DNA of 64,000 nucleotides from Silene latifolia (Eukaryota > Streptophyta > Magnoliopsida > Caryophyllales > Caryophyllaceae). Position 1 is the stretch's first letter. The number at the start of each line of letters is the position of its first letter. This document shows positions 20,118 to 31,463 of the stretch, piece after piece. A program made the position numbers and the translations under genes. Location: assembly GCF_048544455.1 (NCBI RefSeq), contig NC_133536.1, forward strand, positions 197,969,325 to 198,033,324, given 5' to 3'. The notes under the pieces were generated by a model. That model saw only the letters and a list, made by a program, of their open reading frames with translations. It searched no databases and was not told the origin of the DNA.

Positions 20118-21185
20118 ATGGGTGAACCGGTTCCAATTAGGGACTACATGGCCCCAAAGCATATTGTGAATTCTAGTGTTCAAAGGCCTAGGATTCAAGC
20201 CAACAATTTTGAAATTAAGAATGCTTTGCTTAACCTAGTGCAAGATAACCAATTTTGGGGAGGTCCCTTGGAGAACCCTAATGACCATCTCAATGATTTT
20301 CTTGACAATTGTGACATGTATAAGATGAATGGGGTATCCGATGATGCGGTCCGTCTAAGGTTGTTCCCTAGATCACTAAGGGGAGCGGCTAAGGATTGGC
20401 TAAAGAATTGTGATCCCGATTCTTTCAATACTTGGGATGAGCTCTCCTCGGCCTTCTTGAAAAAATACTTTCCTCCTTCAAGAACGGCTAAGGTAAAGAG
20501 TGAGTTGCAAGGGTTCACTCAAGAGGAAGATGAGACTTTGTACGAGGCTTGGGAGAGGTACAAGAGACTCCAACGGTTATGCCCTCACCATGGCATATCC
20601 GAGCCCGAGTTGATCAATAATTTCTACAAGGGTTTGGCACAAGACCTAAGGCTATTTCTTGATTCGGGTTCGGGTAAGGGAGCCTTAGATATCTTGGGTC
20701 ACAAGGCGGCAAAGGAGTTGATTGAAGAAATGGCCTCAGGGACAATGGATTGGAACAATGAAAGACGAATAAGAAAGGGTAAGGGTAAAGACTCTAATAC
20801 GGTGCTTAATGTGGAAGTGAAGAGTATGCTTGAGGACCTCACTCAACAAGTAGCATTATTGAACTCCAACAAGCCCTCCAACTCCAACACGAGGCAAGTG
20901 TTATCTTGTGAACTTTGTGGTGAAGAAGGACACACCCCAATTAATTGTCATTTGATCCAAAATTTTCAAGTCCAACAAAATCAAAAACCATCTTGGGAGC
21001 AAGCCTTTGAGCAATTGGTGATTGCCAACCAAAAATCCGGTTCCAAACTTGACAACCACATTGCTTTTCAAGGTCGTGTTAATGATGAGATTAGAGCTTC
21101 TCAAAAGGCCACGGAAACTCATGTTGCTCAAATTTCACAACAATTGAGTCAAATGGCTCAAAATTCGGGCAACCATTTTGGTTTT
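20118..21185 (+). pseudogene. Athila-like Gag, 3'-truncated
   Basis: The first in-frame ATG is 20118 (MGEPVPIRDYMAPKH). It has the Ty3/gypsy capsid domain: NNFEIKNALLNLVQDNQFWGGPLENPNDHLNDF, then LRGAAKDWLKNCDPDSFNTWDELSSAFLKKYFPPSRT, EDETLYEAWERYKRLQRLCPHHG and a short CELCGEEGHTPINC zinc knuckle (CX2CX4HX4C). The capsid assembles the particle and the knuckle binds RNA. Homology ends around 21180 and the frame then runs about 60 bp into unrelated DNA to a stop at 21248. Protease and polymerase are missing. Confidence 0.85.
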
Positions 21186-21824
21186 GGTCACAGTCCGAGA
21201 TTGGCTCTGTTTGCGCTGTGGCCTAATCTCACTAAATGCAGCGACTAACGTCAAAATGAGGTCTTGGTTAGACCTGGCAAATCGGGTTAACGGGTCGGGT
21301 TCGGGTCAGGCCATTTCGGGTCGGGTCATTTCAGGTTTCTCAAATTTTCGGGTTAGCTCGGGTCGGGCCGGGTCATTTCGGATTAAGTCTGTTTTTGGTT
21401 TGTTTGTCGGGTCTATTTCGGGTCGAGCGGGTCGGGTTATTTTGGGTCAGGTCATTTTAGGGTCAATAATTAAGAGAGAAAAAGGCATTTCAAGACTTTT
21501 GGGGTCAATTAGAGTTATATTTTATCGGGTCATTTTCGGGTTGAGTGGTTTCGGCCGGGCATTTCGGTCGGGTCTCATTACGGGTCCATGAAAGCTCGGG
21601 TCATTTTCGGGTCGGGTCGGGTAAATTCGGACTTCGGGTGTCATTCGGGTGCGGCAGTTCAGGTCGATTTCGGGTCTCGGGTCAACCTTTTCGGGTCGGG
21701 TCAATCGGGCCGGGTTTATTTTGCCAGGTCTAGTCTTGGTGATCTCCCAACCTCAAAACAGTATCTCAATGTCATGAATTGGATTTAATTTAATACCATG
21801 GTTAAATCAAAATCTGTGGAAGCA
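21186..21824 (-). other. 3' flank / probable 3' UTR of the nucleotidyltransferase gene, with a MITE
   Basis: This is the sequence between the Athila breakpoint and the stop codon of the minus-strand host gene. Without the MITE (21269-21732 plus one TSD) it is about 165 bp. I see no other gene. A minus-strand AATAAA lies at 21715-21720, inside the MITE. Confidence 0.5.
21269..21732. mobile_element. hAT-type MITE with 8-bp TSD, rich in CGGGTC repeats
   Basis: Perfect 13-bp terminal inverted repeats (TAGACCTGGCAAA at 21269-21281, TTTGCCAGGTCTA at 21720-21732). A perfect 8-bp duplication GTCTTGGT lies at 21261-21268 and 21733-21740. TIR sequence and TSD length fit the hAT superfamily. The 464-bp interior is a degenerate array of TCGGGTCGGGT and TTTCGGGTC units with no transposase; open frames on either strand are low-complexity by-products. 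Confidence 0.93.
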
Positions 21825-24800
21825 TTAAGGGGGACGGTTTCCATGAGACCCACATGGTTGATAACCTGAAAATCCTCGATAATCAGGGGCGTTCGAACTA
21901 TGCGGCAAAGGGAACCCATTTCCAGGAGGCCTATATGGTTGATAACCTGAAATTGCTCGATAGTCAGGGGCATTCGAACTCTGCCGCAAAGGGAACCCGT
22001 TTCCATGAGGCCCATATGGTTGATAACCTGAATTTGCTCGATAATCAGGGGCATTCGAACTCTGCGGCAAAGGGAACCCATTTCCAGGAGGCCCATATGG
22101 TTGATAACCTGAAATTGCTCGATAGTCAGGGGCATTCGAACTCTGCGGCAAAGGGAACCCGTTTCCATGAGGCCCATATGGTTGATAACCTGAATCTGCT
22201 CGATAATCAGGGGCATTCGAACTCTGCGGCAAAGGGAACCCGTTTCCACGAGGCCCATATGGTTGATAACCTGAATTTTCTCGATAACCAGGGGTGTCCG
22301 AACTCTGTACTAAAGGGAGTCGGTTTCCATGAGGCCCATATGGTTGTAAACCTGAAATTCCTCGATAAGCAGGGGTGTTCGAACTTTGTGCTGAAGAGAA
22401 TGAAGGGTCAGGAGTATGAGAGCTTCCCAGCCCTGTACGATTACCCCAGGGAGCTGATGGAAAATAAGGTTGATGGGGAGACGTTAAACTACTTGGTCTC
22501 AATGCCGATGAATTAGAAACTGGGTGTTGAATATATGAAGCACCCCTGAATTGATCCACATGAGTTACTTCCGGTCTACATCCAACATATCCTCGACCTG
22601 ACGGAAACCGTGGAGAAACATGGTGTATATACTCTGAGCGAGTTGAAGATGGATGGCCTGGCAAAAAACATGGAGCAGAAAGTGGGCGCTGTGGCATAAA
22701 ACTTTGACCTCCATGACCTTGAATGGGTGGAATATCAGGTCTGGCACAGGATCCTTGAAAAGAGTTAGCAGCAACGCTACGTTGGTTACAAACTCCAATT
22801 AAAGTCTCCTGTGACTTATCAATTCGTCCGTAAGATGTTGAAGTTGTTTTGCTTGCTCCAACCTGACTCACATTTGGTGGAACTGGAAATTTAACATTTA
22901 CGGGACCTTTTTTATTGGGATTCCTAGATGTCTCTTCACTTACGTGGTTAGAAACTCCGATTAAATTCTCCTGTGACTTAGCGATCCCTTTGTAAGAAGT
23001 TGAAGTTGCTTTGCTTGTTTTGAATTGGCTCACATTCGGTGGAGCCGGAACTTTCATATCTTCAAGACGGATTTTCTTGGGATTTCCAGATGTCTCCTCA
23101 CTCAGTTGATTACAAATACTAATTAAAATCTCCTGTGACTTATTGATCCCTCCGTAAGAAGTTGATGTTGCTTTGCTTGTCCCGACCTGGCTCACATTTT
23201 GTGGAGCCGAAACTTTGATGTCTACGTGACATTTTTTCTCGGGATTCCCAGACGTCTCTTTACTCATTGCTAGGACCCTTTGTAGGGCCCTTTCTAGCAA
23301 TCGCTTCCTTTTTCCGTTGCGAGAATTTGAAACAACTTTTGTAATTTCTTTTGGTTTTGCACTAAACAATCGATTCTCCAACTCGGACGCATCAATTTTT
23401 TGATCCATGAAAAGACGGATTTCTTTGATAGAATTACAAATGCAGTTGTATATCTTCCCCTGCTTCTTACGTTTCAGTGCCCGGCAAGTATTTTGTGATC
23501 TATTGCCAAAATCTTCAATCTAAACATGTGCAAGATATAAAATCAGATCAGCAAGCAAATTTCCATACATCTAACAGCCATTCGTTCAGTTGATCGACAT
23601 AAGCAACTTACACTAATGCAACCAAGTTTGTTCAATATCCATGATCCCTCATAAGTGCTAACACAAAGCCCATCTCGCCAAAGTGGGTTCACTGACTCCA
23701 GCTATAACGCCCGGGAAAACAAATCAAAGCTGTTAAATATGAAAGCAACTGTTTGAACCAGCCACTCTCTGTCATAATAATTACATTTTCACAAGATAGA
23801 GAAATAAGTTTGTTACTTCGACACTGCACTTTGGATCAGTGACATGTGTCGACACGACATCAACATACTTCATTTCAGGCCAAAATTGCGAGGTTTTTCA
23901 CAAAATAGCCATGTTCGACATGCATCCACGTCTGACACGTGCAGCTTGGTCAGAGTAACAGGCGAATTGAGATTTAAAAAAAAAAACAAAAAACAAAAAA
24001 ACAACACAAAATCTAATTATTTGGGAGATCTGAATATGGAATCATGCTGTCATTATTCATCAAGCAGTAAATGTACCTTGATCAACATAGACACAAAGAG
24101 CTCAGCGAGAGATTCTTTATTTCTTTCCCCAAAATTCAAAAACTCCTGAATATTTTGGTTGACAGTCGTAGGGTCCAAACCATCTGGAGGTTTCAAAGTA
24201 CCATGAAAAATCATAACTATATATCATCAGAAGATGAGCGTAATCTAACATATACTTCAATCAACCAAACTCGAAAGGAGTAGGAAACAGCGTGCCTTGG
24301 CGAAAATTTGTTTGAAACACTCTAGACTATTAAGTCTTGACTGATAATACATGCCATACGTTTTCAAAGTAAGTACCTTCTATTTTTAACCACTAGAACA
24401 ATTGTGCAAACTTCCACTTCTACCATCATTATTTTTTCGGGATATAAAGATTCTCACTTATGGGAGGAGACTACAGAAATTGATCAAGAAACTCTTACCT
24501 TTTAATATGGCGGAAAACGGAGGCAATATAGGGATTTCTCGAGTCTGCATGAATCCATGAATGAAATCTCTTAACAAGATAACGCAATAGATGAACAAAT
24601 TGAATGCTGAATTGTAAGATCATAAAATTGCTTAAGCAGCTATAACTTGTGAGCACAAAAGTATAAGTAAAGTAAGTATTCTTATAGTTATTGGTCGAAT
24701 ACACCTATGACACATTCTGAGAAAGCTTAGCTAGTGAATAGAGCAACAAGGCTGGACATGAACCGCTATGTCATGTCTCCTTGGTCTTTCATATGGCGAA

Positions 24801-27800
24801 GAAAATAGATCAACACTTTGAGGACAACAGATCATCGCATAGCTAATAACAATTGTGATACACACGCACTCTATGCCCATAAAATATGGAATCCTAAATG
24901 AGAATTACATCAATTATCGTCCATTTAGTACATACAAGGCACTTAAATTCTAGGCAGCATTGGATGTCAAATCTCTAATAACATCAAAAACTACCACAAC
25001 CATATCCAAACTGGAACCGGACCCAGGAGTTCGAATCAACCGAATGTGGTCACCCTTACTACGTCTAGAAGGAAATATAATTTTCCTTATGACACGGATA
25101 CTTCGAACTCAGAGAGCTTCAGCTCACGAAACCCCTTTGCCCATTATTTTGCTCATGAAATGACCACTTTGACTCGGTTGTAAGTATTAGTGTCAGACGC
25201 ACGGTTTGTGTGAACTTGGATTTTGGACCTAAAATGAAGAGACTTAATGTTGTGCGGAAAGAATGTCATGTAGACACACAACACCCAGTTACTACAGGTG
25301 TCAAAATAAAATACCATAGAGCTAGAGTGACCTGGTCATTAATGATGCTATATTCAAACAAATAATCAGAAGAGGTATACCCAGAGTTTATTACAAGTTT
25401 TTCAGAGCCAGACCAATGTCGCAAGAGATGCTAACAGGCTCAAATTTAAGGCACTCAACAAAGGCCTGTCATTAGTTCAGTCAACAAGTTTTCTGGGGAC
25501 TTGCTGCTACAGGAAAACGTTGCCTCGAAGATATCTCTAATTACAAATTTATGCGTATAAAAATTAGTTCTATAAAATCTCTCTATTTTACTTGACGTTA
25601 TAAATATATGTGCTGCCAAAATCAGAAGTGTAAGATTCAAGAAAACTGCAGAATGTAATGGCTGGTTGTACCTGCAAATGGAATGCCACCAATAGTATAA
25701 GAGAGAATGAATTGATGGTCCCATCTTTGGCACTGTTGATATCATTTGCCTTTGCCCAAACTTTAATCTGTGTTAAATTTGCAGCAAAATTGAAAAACTT
25801 TAAGAAATCAGACATAGGTTAACTCTTTCCTTAATTTACCTTTGCCCAAGCCTAGCAATTTCTATAAGCATGATCAATTTGTCATATTTTCACATCCATC
25901 AGCGAAAAAATGCATTTCATTCGAACAGCAATGTTACCCTACTACCTCAAGGACTCCCGCCTCATGCATATTACAAGGTAGGAAGGTTGGACATACACAG
26001 CCTAGCCCCTGTCCTTGACAGGTTATTTCCGTATGTCACATTAAGGAAATTGCTTCAAAATTGCACAGCTAGCTGCTACTTCATAATACAAATGCTGACA
26101 GTTAAATGAGCCATTTTGCTTTATTTCATCCTTCATTAAAAAGTGATATTGCATCTTGACTCTTGAGCCTAGCTATCCCAAAGGCACACAAGAATTGTCC
26201 ATAAAAGGTACTACGCCAATAATAGAGGCACATTAAACACACGGAGGAGATTCTATCATTTGGTGTATTGGGCTAAAGGCTACTAAACTACAGATCATAA
26301 TCTATCTTACAATTTGTAAAATTCATGCAAAGTGTCTTCTAAGTTCTGACATTAGGCAGACAAAAAGGAGAAGGGGTCATTTGAAGTCGATTGAACTGGT
26401 GACTAAATTGCTCTGTCAATTTTGTCAAACAAGATCAAAGTAGATTTCAAGTACCCCATACATCATATTTCAGAATCAAATGCAGATGTGAATTCTTAAG
26501 ATTTATGCTCATAACTTAGATATAGAAGAAAAACATGGAAAATAGCAAAATATTTTGTATTGAGAAGAGTTCAATTACCAAAATACAGAGCTTTCGGAAC
26601 CTTTCATCGACTGCAGAAATCATTCGTATAATCTGAGATTTCACTATACCATCCAAGTTGCCAACAGACAGATCACATTCGACTCTAGTCCCACAGTCAG
26701 TTACTTTCAATACAGGCACCCTGGCCGACAATATTAACTGAACATCGGAAACAATCCTTTTCCCTGCAAAGATTGTGAACCATAAGAAATTATATAAATT
26801 AGAACATACAGTCTGTGCACTATAGATGACAGAAACTCTGAATTTTAACTACCATACCGAAATACAGTCTTTCAAGAAAACAACAAAACACAAACTCAGT
26901 AAACTTAATGTGTGAATGCATTAGCCTGTACAAAGGGAATCTATTATGATTGAGCAGTTATGCGTAATAGACTAGATAATCTATCCTGTGCTTCCATTTT
27001 ATACACACTACCTTCTGAATGTTTGCCAAACTATATATATCAACTCTTAAATCAACATGGATGAACTTTCTCCAACACAATTATCGTAAATAAACCCCAA
27101 AACATTGCATAACTTGACTATCAGCTAGCGTGATAAGAAGGAATTTGGTAGAAAAAGGAAGAACAGAACTGAAAAGAAAACCTGCCAAAAAGGTACCACA
27201 CTGTATGTTTCTTCAAAATGATACCATTTATGCAATTTGGATATGGCTCAGTCTGATTAAGCTAATTATTTGTGATGGTGTCGTGTATACCTATTTTTTT
27301 GATAAGACGTGCAACCATTATAAGAGCCATAGTCCCAAGTAGCCAGCACATAAAATGTATTGTGACTTTGTGAGAGCCAAATAGTGAATGCTAAACAGAA
27401 GGATAAAAAAAAACATATCTGGCTACAGAAGACCAAAGATATCTTGCTACAGAACACTGATAACTCAATGACTAGTGACTACTATGTAGAGATGGGAATT
27501 AGTCTCATTACTTTGAAGTTTTTGGAACTTTCTTGAAAACTTCTTGAGCGTATTGATTTGAACCAAACGATCAGCGTTATCCTTGTTGTCACTGAAATTA
27601 ATTGACAAATCTAGATCACAACTAGCATTGAACAAGTCCATTACAAACGAACCAAATTCCTTCACCACTGGATAGTTATCGTCACCTACAAGTGAAAACT
27701 GTATACCATAAAAAAAGGATAAAAATGTACACGAAGGCTGAGAAATGGAACACATGTTGGTCCAAGAAGGGGCCATTTACCAATTTAAATGGTAAATGTC

Positions 27801-29498
27801 TTGCAGATGCAATTTCTAAAGGACTGTTTTCGTTTTTCTAGGGGAGGGCGGCGGGAGTCAATCATTTCAAAGTAGTAAGAAAATCGTTGTAAAAATTGTT
27901 CTTTACCATACACAATATGCAAATTACATTTTTAAACTATGAGAGGACTTTTTAAAAATGCAGCGAACTGGCTTGAACAGAGGAAGTGTTAATTAAAGGG
28001 CACCAAGGGGGAGATACCCTATCTTAACATAATCAAGTATAGGATAGATCAATGCAAATCTTGTCATCCAATTCTTCATTAAGTGCGCAATAATGCCACA
28101 TATGTATCCAGAGAATAACCAAGCCTTTAAAGTAGTAACTTGTTTTCAGTAAAGTATTGGACTATTTGGTTAGGCCCTAAATGTAAGAAATAAAATTGCC
28201 TTTTATCATAAACAATATGCAAACTAACCCAGAAAGTACTGACATGAATTACCATATATTTCTTGTGCTATTTGATTTAAAACACAAACAAGATTACTTC
28301 TATTGTCATAGTCTTGAAAGCAGGGGCGGTTTTTTTCATAAACATCATTTAGTAGAATCTCAAGAGCAGATAACTTGATAAACAAAGTCTTGTTCTCCTC
28401 AAGTTTTTGAAGCTCATATCGCTTTGCATTCTCCAAGACATCTGAAATAAATGTCAAAATCATTATTGACTTGTATAATCAACATCGTATATGGTTTAGG
28501 TGCTTCAAGCGTAGTTTAAATAACAAATAAACTTTTCCTTTCTCCAGTTTGCAAATTAAGCCTCATACCTTTTCCTTCAAAGAGAAAGTGACAATAACAC
28601 CAAAATTCATTGATAGACAACTCTCAAACATCATATGACCAAACTTTTTCACAGCTTTACAATCCAAATGCTTAGAAAATAGGGCTTCTCTTAGACCATG
28701 ATGAGGCACCAACATTAAGAGCCAAGATTTAAGAGGTAATCGGAAGGGACTAATAATGTTTTTCTTCCAAAACGTTCCTATTGTTGAAAGGTTTGTGATT
28801 TAGCTTAGAAGGATGAAAATGAATCCTTCCATTTCCCTTGGCCTAACTTACAAACCAAACAAGGGAAATCGGACCCTCCCCCCTTCCCTAACTTTCCCTC
28901 TGAATCCCTCTATCCAAACAAGGGATAACTGGATAAGTAATCCTAGGAGTCGCAGCAAAACCAGGAAAGCAAGAACAAAGACATGAAAGTATACAATTGA
29001 GATAACATCCCGTGAAAGAATACTTGCACAAGTATTCGCAACTTTTGAATGCAAGTATACAATTAAGATGACCTTAACGCTGGGTTTGGATACAAAAAAT
29101 AAAGGAAAAGAGAGGGGAGGGAATATAGGGAAGGGGAAGAGAGGGAGCGAGTTTTCCCTCCAAATCTTTCCTTTGTAGGAGGGGATATAATTTGTCCTAT
29201 AGGAGAGAAATGAACGGATTCATTTTCCCTCTCCCTCCAAACACTTCCACCCCCATTTTGCTACCCAGATAAACGAAATTGTCTCGCTCCATACCCGTCC
29301 CCTCCCTTTATCCTCCAAATTCCCCATCCAAACATAACCTGAACATAATTAGGGTCAATAACTTCAACACCGCGCGACAATGTTCACAGATCATGCTTAA
29401 TCAACCAAACTTATAAAACTAAACATAATTGAAAATTTGAGCTGCAAACACAACCAAAATTGCTCACCTTGGGGAGCACAATGTTCACCTTCCATCAT
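21825..29498 (-). CDS. HESO1-like terminal nucleotidyltransferase (TUTase / non-canonical poly(A) polymerase), 9 coding exons
   Basis: Exons on the minus strand: 29498-29468, 28441-28253, 27685-27512, 26763-26579, 25767-25672, 24544-24499, 24183-24077, 23701-23612, 23519-21825. All have GT donors and AG acceptors and consistent phase, giving 870 residues. The nucleotidyltransferase core has FGSFVMDLF (GS at 85-86), DLD (97, 99) and a third aspartate in ECDLS (162). The central domain has IKVWAKANDINSAKDGTINSFSL and ILPPFSAIL. A PAP-associated region follows (LWRDGLCVSTYEGSW...IEDFGNRSQNTCRAL, about 280-325). The tail holds three 54-residue repeats (392-553) and about seven 27-residue repeats (684-870). 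By family it would add nucleotides, probably uridines, to RNA 3' ends. It resembles the Arabidopsis HESO1/At3g45750 group. An alternative acceptor at 24216 would add 11 residues. Confidence 0.88.
21828..22388 (-). repeat. 81-bp coding tandem repeat, ~7 copies
   Basis: Encodes 27-residue units of the form QSSNAPDYRxxSGYQPYGPxGNGFPLP at the C-terminus of the nucleotidyltransferase. Central units differ at only a few bases, the outer ones more. No unit contains a stop or frameshift, which suggests ongoing copy-number change under coding constraint. The plus-strand open frame 21854-22516 is its antisense shadow. Confidence 0.92.
22779..23264 (-). repeat. 162-bp coding tandem repeat, 3 copies
   Basis: Encodes three diverged 54-residue units beginning SxETSxNP and containing a PPNVSQ core, SKATSTSY and KSQExLI. 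It is older than the 81-bp array, judging by divergence. Confidence 0.85.
29082..29340. mobile_element. Possible MITE in intron 1 of the nucleotidyltransferase
   Basis: GGGTTTGGATAC at the left faces ATCCAAACATAACC at the right. The arms are purine-rich (AAAGGAAAAGAGAGGGGAGG) and pyrimidine-rich (CCTCCCTTTATCCTCC), so the element can fold back. A related fragment lies at about 28835-28930. The target duplication is not clear. Confidence 0.5.
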
Positions 29499-29906
29499 AA
29501 TTGGGAAAATTTACGAACTTTCGTCACTAAAAGTCAATCACAGCCTGCAATTAGTGAAACCAATTACCCACTTTGCTAAATTACCCCATCATTAATTTAA
29601 TGAATCAAAATTACACAAATATTTAGAACTCAATATCAATCAATCAATCAATACACCATGAACAAACATAATTACAAGAAATTCTTAATCCGATTATATA
29701 CTTAGATCACCTAATTTTTCACCAATTTAAGAATTACACATACTAAAATTCTTTTACACCAAATTATGCAGCAAGTTTGTTCATTTACTGGAATACAATT
29801 ACCATTGTTTAATAAAAACAAATAATTGAAATCAATAACTTTAATCAATTACGAAGATGAGAAAAAAAAAAGTCAATTGAAGAAGAAAAAGGGGACAGAA
29901 TAAACC
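29499..29906 (-). promoter_or_regulatory. 5' UTR exon and leader intron of the nucleotidyltransferase
   Basis: On the minus strand, the donor CCCAAAG|GTTTATT at 29906/29905 and the acceptor AATTGCAG|GCTGTG at 29545/29544 define a leader intron of about 360 bp ending 46 bases before the ATG. No clear TATA box was seen upstream. Transcription probably begins beyond 29906. Confidence 0.5.
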
Positions 29907-29984
29907 TTTGGGTGTCGAAAGGAGATGTGTGTGTCCAAAGGCGGGCTGCTGGTAATTTTGAGTTGGAAGTTAGGAAGTTGTTAC

Positions 29985-30290
29985 CACTTTACCATGACTT
30001 AACACTCTCGTCACTCTATTTGATTTTGTTCGTGTCTTCGACGGTATATCTGTCTTAAATAAGAGTTTGTAATCAGAAAGAAGCATGACACGGTCTAATT
30101 TCCTAAATTTACCATGACTTTACACTCTAGTCACTCACTCACTCTATTTGATTTTCTTCATGTCTTCAACCGATATATCTATCTTAAACAAGAGTTTGTA
30201 ATCGAAAACTAGCACAGATACGTTCAAACTTCCTAACTGTACCATGAGTCATGACTTACTGACTTTACACTCTATTCACCCTAGTTAATC
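29985..30290. repeat. ~120-130-bp imperfect tandem duplication upstream of the nucleotidyltransferase
   Basis: ACCATGACTT recurs at 29991 and 30111 and as ACCATGAGTC at 30241. Each is followed by a CACTCTA...TTTGATTTT...TGTCTTC stretch and then ATATCTNTCTTAAA, giving two full units and a partial third. It lies in the likely promoter region of the minus-strand gene. Confidence 0.75.
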
Positions 30291-30569
30291 GACATTGTCT
30301 AGATGTTGAAGACTTGAAGATAGTATGCTACTTATCTCCTTTGTTAACTCGTAAATTTTATGGCCCGAAAAGCCCATTTGGGCCCAAAAGTATAATTTAA
30401 CATTTTAACCCACAAGGTTGGGTTTGGGCTCTCTAAATAGGTTAATAGGTTCACACATTTGGCCCGACCTGGCCCATCAAGTACGCAAGGCCCAAACCAG
30501 GATGACATCTAGTTATAGTCACATTTGTGATTTGTGAGGGTCATTGGCATAGCGCGTTTGCAAAATTCA
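30291..30569. other. Unassigned intergenic DNA
   Basis: Contains GGCCCA-rich stretches (about 30360-30490) but no gene or clear repeat structure. Confidence 0.4.
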
Positions 30570-30939
30570 TACTCCTTCCATTCAACTCCACTTTGCAACT
30601 ATGGATTTTGCATAAATATTAAGGGTGCTAATAAACAATGATAAAAGTATAACCCAAAAAGCAAATCTGCTTTATTAGGGAGGAAATCAAGATTGATTAA
30701 GCATATCATTAGTGAGTTAAAACTCCCTCCAAATATCCTAACATTTCCCTCTGTTTACATTTCCCCATCAAATGTGAGAGAAGTTTAAATATCCTAACAT
30801 TTCCCTTCAAAACCCATCAAATCAGCAGCTTGAGTTGCTCCTTTACATAACTTGAATCCATCCTACATTATTACATATTTCTTGAGCCAACAAAACTACA
30901 CTCTACTTCCTCTAAAAAAATTACAGATTTGTGTTAACC

Positions 30940-31001
30940 AAAATTACAGTTTTCAGTCCAAAAATTACAGTTTTCAGTCCAAAAATTACAGTTTTCAGTC
31001 A
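30940..31001 (+). repeat. Three direct copies of a 20-21-bp unit in the mariner leader
   Basis: AAAATTACAGTTTTCAGTCC three times in tandem, ending 28 bp before the transposase ATG. Confidence 0.85.
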
Positions 31002-31028
31002 TAAAAATTACACAAACATCTCATTACA

Positions 31029-31463
31029 ATGCCAGGTAAGTGTCTTTCAGAAGATGGTAGGGAAGAAGTAGCGATTTACTTGCTCTAGCAGTCAGAAGAA
31101 GGGAAACTGTCTCGTGGTGCATTCAAGGAAGTAGCTGTCAGGTTTGGAGTCAAGGAAAGAACAATTTCTTATATATGGAAGCTTACAAAAACATCAAGAA
31201 TAGTTGGTCAAAAGTTAGATGTAAAAAGCAAAAGAATTGGCAACAAGAATAGGAAACGTATACTACCTGACCTAGAGCTCATAAAAGCACTAGAATGGAA
31301 AAAAAGAGACACCATGGAAAGGGTCTCAAAAAACACTGGAGTTTCAGTGGGAACAGTCCACTCATGGATTTGTGCAGGTTTATTGAAACCACACTCAAGC
31401 CCACTACATCCTCAACTCACTGATGCAAATAAGGTCCATAGAATGAAGCATGCTTTGAAGTTA
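31029..31463 (+). pseudogene. Mariner-like transposase N-terminus, one nonsense codon, 3'-truncated
   Basis: The frame from ATG 31029 is open for about 145 codons apart from an in-frame TAG at codon 20 (31086-31088). It encodes the DNA-binding half of plant mariner transposases: a first helix-turn-helix (SRGAFKEVAVRFGVKERTISYIWK), a linker with GNKNRKRI and LELIKALEWKKRDTMERVSKNTGVSVGTVHSWI as the second helix-turn-helix, then LLKPHSSPLHPQLTDANKVHRMKHAL. The DDD catalytic domain is missing. With the stop codon it cannot act. No longer frame is seen in the ORF listing because of the stop. Confidence 0.85.

Larger units (their letters stand above)
5775..21185 (+). mobile_element. Athila-like Ty3/gypsy element, interrupted and 3'-truncated
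   Basis: The 5' LTR begins TGATAAATAG at 5775 and ends ACTATCA at 19946, giving matching TGATA/TATCA ends. It is followed by a TGGCGCCGTTGCCGGGGA primer-binding site and a Gag. The LTR is split by a copia insertion at 6201-17615. Without that insertion the LTR is about 2.75 kb and the surviving element about 4 kb. It has no protease, polymerase or 3' LTR: the Gag stops near 21185, where sequence belonging to the neighbouring host gene begins. The putative left target duplication is TGCTC (5770-5774), but the right partner is lost. Confidence 0.8.
30570..31463 (+). mobile_element. 5' half of a plant mariner-like element
   Basis: TACTCCTTCCATTCAACTCC at 30570 resembles the TIR of plant mariner/Stowaway elements. 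It is followed at 31029 by a mariner transposase N-terminus. The element ends abruptly at TTATAG (31461-31466), where the copia LTR begins part-way through; the 3' half is absent. Confidence 0.75.

Noticed and set aside
21854..22516. 220-codon plus-strand open frame
   Set aside because: Antisense shadow of the 81-bp coding repeat of the nucleotidyltransferase.
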